Assembly (NCBI GenBank): GCA_913056125.1
Contig: CAJXNC010000001.1
Coordinates: forward strand, 372,001 to 436,000
Length of the DNA: 64,000 nt
Source: an uncultured Altererythrobacter sp.
GTDB taxonomy: Bacteria; Pseudomonadota; Alphaproteobacteria; Sphingomonadales; Sphingomonadaceae
Direction: 5' to 3'
The translations under genes and the position numbers were made by a program. Of this stretch, positions 55,232-63,533 are shown piece after piece. Positions within the stretch are counted from its first letter, which is position 1; every line of letters starts with the position of its first letter. The notes beneath the pieces were generated by a model. It worked only from the letters and a program-made list of their open reading frames with translations, did no database searches and was not told the DNA's origin.

Positions 55232-56688
55232 GCTTCGACCTTCAATTTGAAATCCTCGTTTTCGAGTTCGAATGAATCCACGTCGCGTCGCGACAGGACT
55301 TCGCGCAGCAGGCTCATGACCGCCACCGTATCGGGATCGTATTCGCGCGGGGCGGGGCCGGCTTCCTGCATCGCATCGACGAGGTTGGCGGGCATGGTCG
55401 CACGCAGCAGGAATTCCTCGTCAGACAGGCTTTCGCCGATCTTCTTCCGCAGCGTCTTGAGGTCGGCCATACCGGTCTCGGCCTCCAATTCTTTGGTGCG
55501 CGGATTGGCCATGATGCGGTCCATCACTTCCGGATCGACCGGGGCATTGGGCCGACCGAACTTGCCCAGCGCAAAGCGGATGATCTCGTCGGGGATGATC
55601 GCGTAGCGTTCCTTGCCGGTCACGTTCATCACCGCCTGCGTCTGCAGCATCTGGGCAAAGGGCGTCATGACGATGGGCCAGCCCAGCTCCTCGCGCACGC
55701 GGCCAATCTCCTCGATCACCGCGCCTTCGAGATGCGGCACACGCTGGTCGGCGAGGTGGCGGCGCATGGTGCCGACCATGCCGCCGGGAAGGTTGTGCTG
55801 GTAATAGGCGGCATCGAAAGCCATCGGCGCGCCCGTTGGCAGGCCCTCGGCCTCGGCCACCGAGGACCAGAAATCGGCCACTTCCTGCGCTGCCTCGTCA
55901 TCGATCTCGACTTCGTGGCCCTGCGCCCGCAGGTTCTTGATCATGCGCATGATCGGCGGGTTGCTGGTTCCGTCCGCCGCGCCGCCGCTGGCGCATTGCA
56001 CGCCTGCCACGCCAAGCTCCGCCGCTTCGAGGCAGGCCGGTTCGGCGAGGCCGATCGTGCAATGGTTGTGCAGTTCGAGCGGCTTGTCGCCGATTTCGGC
56101 CAGGATGGCGGGGATCAGCGTCTGCGCGCGCTTGGGACTGAGCAGTCCGCCCGGATCCTTGATGTAGAGCGCATCGATTTCCGGGCTGGCGGCCATGATC
56201 CGCGCAGCCTCGGCATAATGGGCATCGTCGTGGATCGGGCTGATCGAAAACACAAGTGCCCCGATGACCTGTTCACCACCCGCTCTTTTAACCAATTTGG
56301 CAACTTCTGCATTGCTCTTGGCGTCATTCATCGGGTCCGCCAGCGCGAAACGGCGGATACCGTTGGTCGAGAGCGTGCGGAAGGCGAGCTCCATGAATTC
56401 GGGTGTGGCCGTTTCCCAGGCGATGAAGCGAAAACCCGTGGAGAGGAACTGCAAGGGTGTATCCTTGCAGATTTCCGCCATTGAGCGGATCCTCTCCCAC
56501 GGGTCCTCCTGCTTATAACGAACCGCCACGCCCATATGCGTGGAGGTGGTGAAATCGATGGCGCGGTACCCGGCGCGCTCCATGGCGGGCGCGATGGTCA
56601 GCGTCTTGGCGGTATCCACGCCGAGCGCGCCCCACAGGCACTGATTGCCGTCGCGCAAGGACGTCTCGACGATACCGATCTTGCCCAT
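55228..56688 (-). CDS. Biotin-dependent carboxyltransferase subunit (PycB/OadA-like, without carrier domain)
   Basis: The 486-aa TIM-barrel enzyme begins with TSLRDGNQ (Asp13, metal ligand), has the lysine that should be carbamylated in YIKDPGGLL (Lys177) and the His pair in LHNHCTIG (His207, His209). These match the zinc site of pyruvate-carboxylase-type carboxyltransferases; PycB usually reads H-x-H-D-T. It has no C-terminal biotin domain, which is a separate protein (next gene upstream, 1-nt TGATG overlap). It would transfer CO2 between carboxybiotin and an enolisable substrate that is not known. Confidence 0.85.
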   Translation of the reverse strand: MGKIGIVETSLRDGNQCLWGALGVDTAKTLTIAPAMERAGYRAIDFTTSTHMGVAVRYKQEDPWERIRSMAEICKDTPLQFLSTGFRFIAWETATPEFMELAFRTLSTNGIRRFALADPMNDAKSNAEVAKLVKRAGGEQVIGALVFSISPIHDDAHYAEAARIMAASPEIDALYIKDPGGLLSPKRAQTLIPAILAEIGDKPLELHNHCTIGLAEPACLEAAELGVAGVQCASGGAADGTSNPPIMRMIKNLRAQGHEVEIDDEAAQEVADFWSSVAEAEGLPTGAPMAFDAAYYQHNLPGGMVGTMRRHLADQRVPHLEGAVIEEIGRVREELGWPIVMTPFAQMLQTQAVMNVTGKERYAIIPDEIIRFALGKFGRPNAPVDPEVMDRIMANPRTKELEAETGMADLKTLRKKIGESLSDEEFLLRATMPANLVDAMQEAGPAPREYDPDTVAVMSLLREVLSRRDVDSFELENEDFKLKVEA

Positions 56689-57161
56689 CAGGCTACTTTC
56701 ACCCGGATCAGCGCCTGGCCTTCCTCGACCGGCTTGCCATTCTCGGCAAGGATCGCACTGACCGTGCCCGAAACGCCCGCTCGGATCGGGTTCATCAGCT
56801 TCATCACCTCGATAATGGCGATGGTCGTGTCTTCGGTGACGCTGTCGCCCACGGCGACGAAGGGGTCTTCGCCGGGACGCGGCGCGGCATAGTAATTGCC
56901 GAGCAACGGGGCGGGGACGTCCACTTCACCGGCGGCAGGTCCGCCCGAAGTTGCAGCCGGAGCGGCGGCTGGCGCAGGGGACGGACTGGGCGAGGGCGCA
57001 GGCGCATCCTCTTCGTAATCGTCGGAAACAGGCGCATAGCCCCCACCATCGCGGCGGATCTTCAGCTTGAAATCGCCGATCCTGAGGTCGAGCGAGGAGA
57101 ACTGGCTCTCGTCGAGCAGCTTGGCGATTTCGGCAATGTCCCTGCCGGAAAGTCGGCTCAC
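56688..57161 (-). CDS. Biotin carboxyl carrier protein (AccB-like)
   Basis: The 157-aa protein has an AccB-like N-terminus (IAEIAKLLDESQFSSLDL), a Pro/Ala/Ser-rich linker (about residues 53-70) and a C-terminal biotinyl domain in which Lys121 is the likely attachment site in EVMKLMNPI (consensus AMKM). The start is GTG at 57161 in a GTGA overlap with the ATP-grasp gene stop. It is not followed by accC; the biotin carboxylase partner must be encoded elsewhere or the system uses another carboxyl source. Confidence 0.85.
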   Translation of the reverse strand: MSRLSGRDIAEIAKLLDESQFSSLDLRIGDFKLKIRRDGGGYAPVSDDYEEDAPAPSPSPSPAPAAAPAATSGGPAAGEVDVPAPLLGNYYAAPRPGEDPFVAVGDSVTEDTTIAIIEVMKLMNPIRAGVSGTVSAILAENGKPVEEGQALIRVKVA

Positions 57162-58201
57162 TTCTTGCCCCCGAAAATATTCATCACATGCGCCATCGGG
57201 TTGTCCGTCGGAGCCGAGACAGGCTTGGCCTCGGCATCCTTGACCGACCATACCGTTTCGGGGCGCGACTGGAGCAGCAGGATCTGGCCCTGCTTGTCGA
57301 CGGCCCATTCGATATCCTGGGGCTTGCCGTAGTGCCGCTCGATCTTGCGGCCGACCGCGCGCAGGCCCTGCAATTCATCATCACTCAGGCAGGGGGAGGA
57401 GCGTTCGGGTTCCTCGAGCTCGATCTCGACGATGCCGCCACCCTCGGCCGGAACCTGCTTGGCGTGCTTGTCCGATATATCGCGCTGGCTGATCTCGCCG
57501 GTGATCTTGCCCATGGTCCACTTGTCCGGCGTCACCTCGCCCGAGACGACCGAGGAGCCAAGGCCCCATGCGCCCTCTATGGTGATGACCGACTTGTCGC
57601 CCGTTGTCGGGCTGCGGGTGAACATCACCCCGGCGCATTTGGCATCGACCATTTGCTGCACGACCACCGCCATCGCCACGCCTTCCTCGGGAAAGTCCTG
57701 CTTGCGGCGATAGGTCATGCTCTCGATCGAATAGAGGCTACCCCAGCACTCGCGCACCTTCATCGCCATGTCTTCTGGCGTGAGCACCCAGAGGAAGGTG
57801 TCCTGTAGGCCGGCAAAGCTCGCATCCTCGGCATCTTCGGTGGTGGCCGAGCTGCGGACTGCGACGGGCTGCCCGTCGGGGCACAGCTCGCGCATGGCCG
57901 CCATGATCGCCTGCTCGACATCTGTCGGCATGGGCTCTTCCATCACGCGCGCGCGCAATTGCTCGGAGAGCTTGGTCACCGCTCCGTGATCCGACGGATC
58001 GAGCGCCTCCACCTTGTCGCGGATGCTATCGCGCGCTTCGAGCGCGGCAAGGAAGCTTTCGAAGGCCGAGGTGGTGACGACAAAGCCGGGCGGGACGTCG
58101 ATCCCCGCCTGGGTCAGTTCGCCCAGCGAACCGCCCTTGCCGCCCACGGTCGGGCGATCGGCAATGCCGACATCGGCAAACCAGGCAACTGCATCGCTCA
58201 T
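57158..58201 (-). CDS. PEP-synthase-like ATP-grasp protein (dikinase ATP-binding component)
   Basis: The 347-aa protein equals the PPDK_N domain alone. It has GGKGGSLGEL (residues 20-29), the nucleotide loop RSSATTEDAEDASFAG (116-131), VMFTRSPTTGDKS and IEWAVDKQGQILLLQSRPET near the end. In PEP synthase, PPDK and rifampicin phosphotransferase this domain binds ATP and passes the beta-phosphate to a swivelling His. It is about the size of the 40-kDa subunit of Thauera phenylphosphate synthase. It starts 4 nt after the next gene (58206) and overlaps the carrier protein gene by 4 nt. Confidence 0.88.
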   Translation of the reverse strand: MSDAVAWFADVGIADRPTVGGKGGSLGELTQAGIDVPPGFVVTTSAFESFLAALEARDSIRDKVEALDPSDHGAVTKLSEQLRARVMEEPMPTDVEQAIMAAMRELCPDGQPVAVRSSATTEDAEDASFAGLQDTFLWVLTPEDMAMKVRECWGSLYSIESMTYRRKQDFPEEGVAMAVVVQQMVDAKCAGVMFTRSPTTGDKSVITIEGAWGLGSSVVSGEVTPDKWTMGKITGEISQRDISDKHAKQVPAEGGGIVEIELEEPERSSPCLSDDELQGLRAVGRKIERHYGKPQDIEWAVDKQGQILLLQSRPETVWSVKDAEAKPVSAPTDNPMAHVMNIFGGKK

Positions 58202-58205
58202 GCTT

Positions 58206-60053
58206 TTATGCGTCCTCAAGCACCGGTTCTTCGTCGAGAATGGTCACCGTGCCCTTGCCGCCATCGACGCGGATGCGCTGGCCGTCCTTGATGCGCGTGG
58301 TCGCCTTGCCGGTGCCGACCACGGCGGGCAGGCCATATTCGCGCGCCACGATGGCCATGTGGCTCATCGAGCCGCCAATGTCGGAAACCGCCGCGCCGAT
58401 CTTCTGGAAAATGGGCGACCATGTCGGGTTGGTGACCTGGCAGACGAGGATGTCGCCCTGCTGGATGCGGCCGATCTCGCTGACCGATTTGACCACGCGG
58501 GCAGTGCCTTCGACCACGCCCGAACAGGCGGCGAAGCCTTTCAGCTCCTTGTCGTTCTCGGACCCGTCGTCGAGCCAGCTATCGAGGTTCTCGCGAGTAA
58601 TGCCCCACAGCATGTTGATCGCCGGATCGTCGATCGCATCGGGGACGTTTCCGAGTGCGGGCGGGGTGGAGTGCTTGCCCCATTCCTCGATCGCGGCCTT
58701 GCGCTGGGCGATGATGCCGGGCCAATGCTTGACCCCGCGCGGGGTCGTGCCGACACCCCATGCCAGCATCAGGTCGATAATCGCGCTTTCGAGCTCGTAC
58801 TGGGTGAGGTTGAACACGTCCTCTTCCACGCCATCGGGCCCGAAGAAGCCATGTGCCAGCAGCAGGCGGCCGAACTCCCTGATCTTGTTGAAGAACAGGT
58901 TGGTGTACCAGTGCTCGCAATAGAATTTGTGGCCCTCGACATAGGGGAAGACGCGGTGGGCCAGCGTGATCAGCTGGTCGTAGACCGCGCGGTCCTCATC
59001 GGTGTCGAGCAGGTCGCGGTAATCGGCGACGAGCTGTTCGCGTTCCTCGATCAGCTGCTCGGTCGGGCGGGTAATGTCCTCGCCCGCCTTGATCTTCTCG
59101 ATATAGCCGGGAAGCGCGGCGAAGGGCAGCGAGAGGTCGTCATTCCAGCTGCGGTGATAGTGGTAGAAACCGTCGCCGCTCGACACGTTGAACCAGGGGT
59201 TGCGGCTGTCCTCCAGCTCGCCCAGCCAGTCCTTGCCCGAATTGCCCACGGCATCGAGCTCGGCGAGCACCTGGTCGATATCCATATTGTCGGCGAAGTG
59301 ATGGTCGACGCCCAGCTCGACTGCGCGGCGGGCGAGGCGTTTCACCTCCTCGTCCGGGCGGAAGATCTCGGCTTCCATGCCCGCCACCATGCGCGAAATC
59401 GCCTGGTCGGAAATTTCCGGGAAGGCCTTCTTGCAGAAATCGAAGAAGGTCATGTAGGCGCCATAGCCGAGCAGCAGGAACTCGAAATGGTGGTGCCACA
59501 TGCGGTGGTAACCTTCGACCTGCTGCTGGTAGATCTTCAGCAAATCGTGGCTGGCGGGAACGGCATCGCCTTCCTGGAAGGTCTCGACCGGCTCGTAATC
59601 GGGAAGCGAGGGGCTCGGCAGCGCCTGCGCATCGGCGATCAGCGCCTTCATCTTGTCCTTCCACTGCGCGTAGAGGTCTTCCCAATTCTCGTAATAATAG
59701 CCCGCGCGCTGTTGGAACTCGTTCACGCGTTCGGCGATCTCGTCAGGGTCGGTCACCACCACGCCGCCGATATAGACGCGGCCATTGATGATGCGATGAT
59801 CGACACCCTTGGCGGTGGGCAGCACGTGCACGCGGGTATTGAAGGCGCCCATGGCGACATAGGCGGCTTCGGCCGTGATCATGTCGAAATGATGCATCGG
59901 CTCGGGGAAGTGCATCGAGTTGTAGAACCAGAACTTCTCGTCGTCTTCGGGCTCGAACTGGCAATAATAGGGGTAGGCGGCCTGCGCCTCCTCGGTACCG
60001 GCCACGACCTTGATCGAACTGGGAAGCGGGAAACCCTTTTGCGTATCGCCCAT
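58206..60053 (-). CDS. PEP-utilizing-enzyme component: substrate domain plus phosphohistidine swivel domain
   Basis: The 615-aa protein has a long largely helical N-terminal part (about residues 1-500) and a C-terminal PEP-utilizers mobile domain (about 510-605) with the catalytic His565 in GGSMSHMAIVAREYGLPAVVGTG. The PEP/pyruvate TIM barrel that follows this domain in PEP synthase is missing. The split into this about 69-kDa protein and the 347-aa ATP-grasp protein matches phenylphosphate synthase subunits and, as a fusion, rifampicin phosphotransferase. The first gene of the operon. The acceptor of phosphate is unknown. Confidence 0.85.
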   Translation of the reverse strand: MGDTQKGFPLPSSIKVVAGTEEAQAAYPYYCQFEPEDDEKFWFYNSMHFPEPMHHFDMITAEAAYVAMGAFNTRVHVLPTAKGVDHRIINGRVYIGGVVVTDPDEIAERVNEFQQRAGYYYENWEDLYAQWKDKMKALIADAQALPSPSLPDYEPVETFQEGDAVPASHDLLKIYQQQVEGYHRMWHHHFEFLLLGYGAYMTFFDFCKKAFPEISDQAISRMVAGMEAEIFRPDEEVKRLARRAVELGVDHHFADNMDIDQVLAELDAVGNSGKDWLGELEDSRNPWFNVSSGDGFYHYHRSWNDDLSLPFAALPGYIEKIKAGEDITRPTEQLIEEREQLVADYRDLLDTDEDRAVYDQLITLAHRVFPYVEGHKFYCEHWYTNLFFNKIREFGRLLLAHGFFGPDGVEEDVFNLTQYELESAIIDLMLAWGVGTTPRGVKHWPGIIAQRKAAIEEWGKHSTPPALGNVPDAIDDPAINMLWGITRENLDSWLDDGSENDKELKGFAACSGVVEGTARVVKSVSEIGRIQQGDILVCQVTNPTWSPIFQKIGAAVSDIGGSMSHMAIVAREYGLPAVVGTGKATTRIKDGQRIRVDGGKGTVTILDEEPVLEDA

Positions 60054-60368
60054 GGCAACTGCCTTTCATGAAAAACGGGGCGCCGCACCGTCTCTTCGCG
60101 GACGGTTGCGGCGCTCCCCAGGCTCCTCTCCGAGCCTTCATCCTATTTGCGCTTCAACGACCCGAAGCGCCCGGAATGTTCAATGCATGATTTACCTTAG
60201 CACTCGGCGCTGCCCAAGGACTCGCGCGCAAGACAAATAGGACAAAAGCGCAGGGCATTTTGTCTTGTTTGGAATTTTATGCAAGAAATGTCGGGCAAGA
60301 ATGCGCTTGTCTTGCCGGAATAGAGCCATCAGGATCGCATTTGAAGGCTATTTCCAAGGGAGAGCAGG
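60054..60368. promoter_or_regulatory. Intergenic control region between the dikinase-carboxylase operon and the GFA gene
   Basis: This 315-nt gap separates divergent operons. It holds CAAGACAA (60229-60236), its reverse complement TTGTCTTG (60260-60267 and 60307-60314), GACAAA direct repeats 9 bp apart (60232 and 60241), and a GGCAAGA...TCTTGCC hairpin (60294-60316). Such clustered motifs suggest a regulator-binding site for the dikinase operon, about 180-260 nt upstream of its start, leaving room for a leader. I cannot assign -35/-10 boxes with confidence. No ORF, RNA gene or terminator is seen. Confidence 0.5.
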
Positions 60369-60779
60369 ATGCAGGCCAAGGGCCGCTGCCTGTGCGGACA
60401 GGCGACCTACGCGATCGATGGCGACATGTTGTGGGCCGGGAGCTGCTATTGCCGCGACTGCCAACGGGAATCGGGCGGCGGACACCTGACCGCCATTGCC
60501 GTGCCGGGCGCTGCGATCGAGGCGAATGGAACACTCAAGACATACACTGCCCCCGGTGGCAGCGGGACGGATATCGACCGGACCTTCTGCAGCGAATGCG
60601 GCAGTACCTTGTTCAGCCATCCGCATGTGATGGGCGACACGCGGATCGTGCGCGCTGGCACCCTGGAGGATTCATCCTCGGTCCAGCCCGGAATGGCGGT
60701 CTTCTGTAGCCAGTCGGTTGCATGGGACCCTCCGCATGAGGATGTTCCAACCTTTGCCGAGATGCCCCCAATCCAGTGA
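60369..60779 (+). CDS. GFA family protein (glutathione-dependent formaldehyde-activating enzyme-like)
   Basis: The 136-aa protein has the zinc-binding cysteines in GRCLCG (residues 6-11), SCYCRDCQ and FCSECGSTLF, matching the GFA fold. Proteins of this family include centromere-protein-V-like domains and formaldehyde-glutathione adduct enzymes; substrate here is unknown. An AAGGGAGAG site precedes the ATG. Divergent from the dikinase operon. Confidence 0.85.
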   Translation: MQAKGRCLCGQATYAIDGDMLWAGSCYCRDCQRESGGGHLTAIAVPGAAIEANGTLKTYTAPGGSGTDIDRTFCSECGSTLFSHPHVMGDTRIVRAGTLEDSSSVQPGMAVFCSQSVAWDPPHEDVPTFAEMPPIQ

Positions 60780-60792
60780 TCGGAACCCGAAC

Positions 60793-61557
60793 ATGAAGTT
60801 GAAGATTGTCCTGGCCAGCCTGTTGCTGGCTGCCCCCATTCCGTCTTTCGCACAGGAGGAACCCGATCACCTCTACTGGTTTTCGGCGGCAGATGACGAC
60901 GCACCACGCCCATGGGCTGTGATCCTGCCCGGCGGAGGCGGGATCGACAATTTCGGCGATGAGGGTGCCTATTATTTCGAGTTTGCCGAATGGCTGAACG
61001 AACGCGGGATCGATGCGCTGGTGGTGCATTACCAGGAGGATTCTCCGCCCGTGGACGCAGTCGGCATCCAGAATTACGGCGGTGAGCAGGCGGCAGTGGT
61101 CGATCGCGCCGTGGCTTTCGGACGCGGCCTTGGCCGGATGGACATGCGCTGCGACGGGCTGGTGTTCGGCTGGTCGATGGGCGGCGAGGGAACGCTCGAA
61201 CTGGCCGGACGGCCGCGCGAGGCGCTGCCGGGACTGACGGCAGCCTATGCCTATTATCCTTCCGTGCAGGGGCGGCCCGAAGGCTTCGAGGCCAGGGTCC
61301 CCGTCACCGTGCTGCAGGGCGATGCCGATACATTCACTCCGTTGCCCGCTTTTTACGAGTTCATGGGCGCGTCCGAAAATCCGGAAGCGTTTGCGCTCCA
61401 CACCTTCGGCGGGGCGAAGCACGGTTTCGATGTCTACACCGTGCCGGAACCGGTGCTTGGCGGCGGTTTTGCCTATGACCGCGAGAACGCTCTGGCAGCC
61501 AAGGCCATGCTCGGCACCATGCTGGACGAGGCCGATTACGGCTGCGCGCTGGACTAG
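60793..61557 (+). CDS. Dienelactone-hydrolase-like alpha/beta hydrolase (exported)
   Basis: The 254-aa protein has a signal peptide (cleavage near SFA-QEEPD), the nucleophile Ser128 in FGWSMGG, an acid in QGDADTFTP and His in GGAKHGFD, the last being typical of dienelactone hydrolases. I chose ATG 60793, which starts the signal peptide; the frame from 60718 would add residues from the GFA gene. It starts 13 nt after the GFA gene. Its stop overlaps the end of the convergent dioxygenase gene. Confidence 0.82.
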   Translation: MKLKIVLASLLLAAPIPSFAQEEPDHLYWFSAADDDAPRPWAVILPGGGGIDNFGDEGAYYFEFAEWLNERGIDALVVHYQEDSPPVDAVGIQNYGGEQAAVVDRAVAFGRGLGRMDMRCDGLVFGWSMGGEGTLELAGRPREALPGLTAAYAYYPSVQGRPEGFEARVPVTVLQGDADTFTPLPAFYEFMGASENPEAFALHTFGGAKHGFDVYTVPEPVLGGGFAYDRENALAAKAMLGTMLDEADYGCALD

Positions 61558-62432
61558 GCGGCGGTTTCCACGACCGGCAGGGCGCCAAAGCGGAAGCTCG
61601 AGGCGGCGACGCCCATGAAGTGATCCTCGTGATAGGTCATGGCGCCTGCTTCGCCTGACGCTGCGCCGACGGCTACGTGTAGTGGCATGAGGTGGTCCTC
61701 GCGCGGCTGGGCAATGCGCGCTGCCGGGGCCTTCTCCCATTGGCGCAGGCGGTTGGCGCGATCCTTGCCAGAGCTTCCGACAAGGCTTTCCTGCAACCAC
61801 TGATCGAACATTTGCGACGGTGCTTGCGCGGCGGGATTGCCGAGCGCGCGCAGATTATGGAAGCTGAGGCCGCTGCCGATGATCAGTACGCCTTCTTCGC
61901 GCAAGGGTTCGATCAGGCGTCCAGCTTCGAGATGCGCCTCGGGTGAAAAATCGCGGCGGATCGACATCTGTACGACGGGCATATCCGCCTCGGGCCAGAT
62001 CGCCTGCATCAGGCTGAAGGTTCCATGGTCGAAGCCGCGCTCGGGATCGAGCCGCGCGGTCATTCCGCCGCCGACCAGCAGATCGGCGGCACGCTGCGCC
62101 AATGCCGGATCGCCCGGTGCATCGTAGCGGATTGCGTACATCTCGCGCGGGAAGCCGTAATAGTCGTAGAGCATGGGCGGCGCGCGCGAAGAGGAGAAGC
62201 TGAACACCTCTTCCTCCCAATGCGCGGTCACCATCAGCACCGCCTTGGGCGCATCTCCCAGCTCTCGGCGCAGTTGCTTGAGCGAGGCGTCGAGCCTTTC
62301 GAAGGTGCCGCCCGCCCCTTCCATCATCCACGGCCACGGCCCGCCGCCATGGCTGAGGAAATAGGTCGGCAGTGGGGACGCCGAATTCCGCTTGTTCTGC
62401 ATGTCGATGATGTAGGAAGCGCCGCAAGGCAT
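61554..62432 (-). CDS. Class III extradiol dioxygenase, LigB/DODA type
   Basis: The 292-aa protein has LSHGGGPWPWM, TAHWEEE, GFDHGTFS and SGLSFHNLR, whose histidines are the metal-binding and catalytic residues of the LigB/4,5-DOPA dioxygenase family. Members cleave or isomerise catechol-type rings; some E. coli relatives (YgiD) act on DOPA. The start at 62432 follows GAGG by 10 nt; ATG 62402 is also possible. It is transcribed from the AraC-type regulator side, 15 nt after that gene. Confidence 0.85.
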   Translation of the reverse strand: MPCGASYIIDMQNKRNSASPLPTYFLSHGGGPWPWMMEGAGGTFERLDASLKQLRRELGDAPKAVLMVTAHWEEEVFSFSSSRAPPMLYDYYGFPREMYAIRYDAPGDPALAQRAADLLVGGGMTARLDPERGFDHGTFSLMQAIWPEADMPVVQMSIRRDFSPEAHLEAGRLIEPLREEGVLIIGSGLSFHNLRALGNPAAQAPSQMFDQWLQESLVGSSGKDRANRLRQWEKAPAARIAQPREDHLMPLHVAVGAASGEAGAMTYHEDHFMGVAASSFRFGALPVVETAA

Positions 62433-62447
62433 TACAGGTGAGCCTCT

Positions 62448-63422
62448 TCAACTTTGCGGGGCATTGCCCGCGCGCCATTCGCGCGGCGTAATGCCGAAGC
62501 GCTTGCGGAACAGGCGCGTGAAATAGCCCGGATCGAGGAAGCCGGTGCGATAGGCGATATCGGATATTGAAAGGCCCCCGGCGCGCGGATCGGACAGCAA
62601 CTCGCTTGCCCGTTCTAGCCGTGTTGCATTGAGCTCCTGCACGAAGCTGGTCCCGCTAGCTGCCAGCAGCGTCTGCAGATAGCGCTTGGAAATGCCCGCC
62701 CGGTCCGCCGCCATTTCGGGCGAAAGGTCCGGATCGGCATAATCGCTTTCGATATGTCGCAAGATCCGTGCGGCGAGCTGGTTGCGGTGGCGCGGTGCCT
62801 CGTCGCCTTGTTCATGTCCTGCAGCCAGGGCCAGCAGGCTGCCGAACTGCTCGGCGATAAGGGGGCGCGGCAGCGGAGCATTCTCGAGCCCGCCATCGAG
62901 GATTGTGTCGATCAGCGCGCCGAGCGGGGCACCCCAGCCTTCGCTCGCCGAAAAGGGCCGTGCGAGCAAAGCCTGCGGGTCGGGCAAATACTTCTCCAGC
63001 CAACCCTGCGGCATCATCAAATCGATGCATTCGTGCTCGGTTACCATCTCCATCTGGTAGAATCTTGTATTGTCGAGCAGCACGAACGCGCCCGGGTTCA
63101 CATCGAATGTGCGCCCGGCCATGGTGGTCTTGAGCACGCCGCTGCGCGACCAGACCAGCTGGATCGACGGCGCGGCGCGCATCGGTACGCCGGCTGAACC
63201 GACATGGGTCACGCGTTGGGCGGGTGCATGGATATGCAGCAGCCGCAACTGGCCGATGCCGTGATTGACCCAGCGCGCGGCAAAGGCATTGGGATCGAAC
63301 AGCTCGACTTCGATCGGTGCAATAGTGTTGGCAGCCCAGTCGCGCCAGGCATTGATCGCATCGCGCTGGGCCAGCCCCGAGGAGCTCCAGCTTTCATCCT
63401 GTGTCTGGGCGGGCTTCACCAT
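62448..63422 (-). CDS. AraC-family transcriptional regulator
   Basis: The 324-aa protein has an N-terminal cupin-like ligand domain (AraC_binding_2 type, with APSIQLVWSRSG) and a C-terminal double helix-turn-helix (about residues 215-315) with ISDIAYRTGFLDPGYFTRLFRKRFGITP. It precedes the dioxygenase gene in the same direction, so it may control that gene or the divergent lipoprotein gene. I use ATG 63422; the frame is open to 63458. Confidence 0.85.
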   Translation of the reverse strand: MVKPAQTQDESWSSSGLAQRDAINAWRDWAANTIAPIEVELFDPNAFAARWVNHGIGQLRLLHIHAPAQRVTHVGSAGVPMRAAPSIQLVWSRSGVLKTTMAGRTFDVNPGAFVLLDNTRFYQMEMVTEHECIDLMMPQGWLEKYLPDPQALLARPFSASEGWGAPLGALIDTILDGGLENAPLPRPLIAEQFGSLLALAAGHEQGDEAPRHRNQLAARILRHIESDYADPDLSPEMAADRAGISKRYLQTLLAASGTSFVQELNATRLERASELLSDPRAGGLSISDIAYRTGFLDPGYFTRLFRKRFGITPREWRAGNAPQS

Positions 63423-63533
63423 GACGCTCAGGCTAAGACGCGCCGCCGTCTGGGGCAAGATTTGCCGTGGCCCATGGTGTCCAACCCGCTACACAGAACA
63501 AGGTCCTGTCGCGGGATCGAGGGGAGGATTGAA

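Noticed and set aside
58014-60071. 685-aa open frame on the + strand opposite the dikinase gene
   Set aside because: It mirrors the codon bias of the - strand gene, has no recognisable domain, and is rich in Arg/His/Ala/Val as shadows are.
60191-60240. Sigma-70 promoter TTGGGC-N17-TAAATC on the - strand upstream of the dikinase operon
   Set aside because: The -10 matches only three of six positions, so I did not annotate it.
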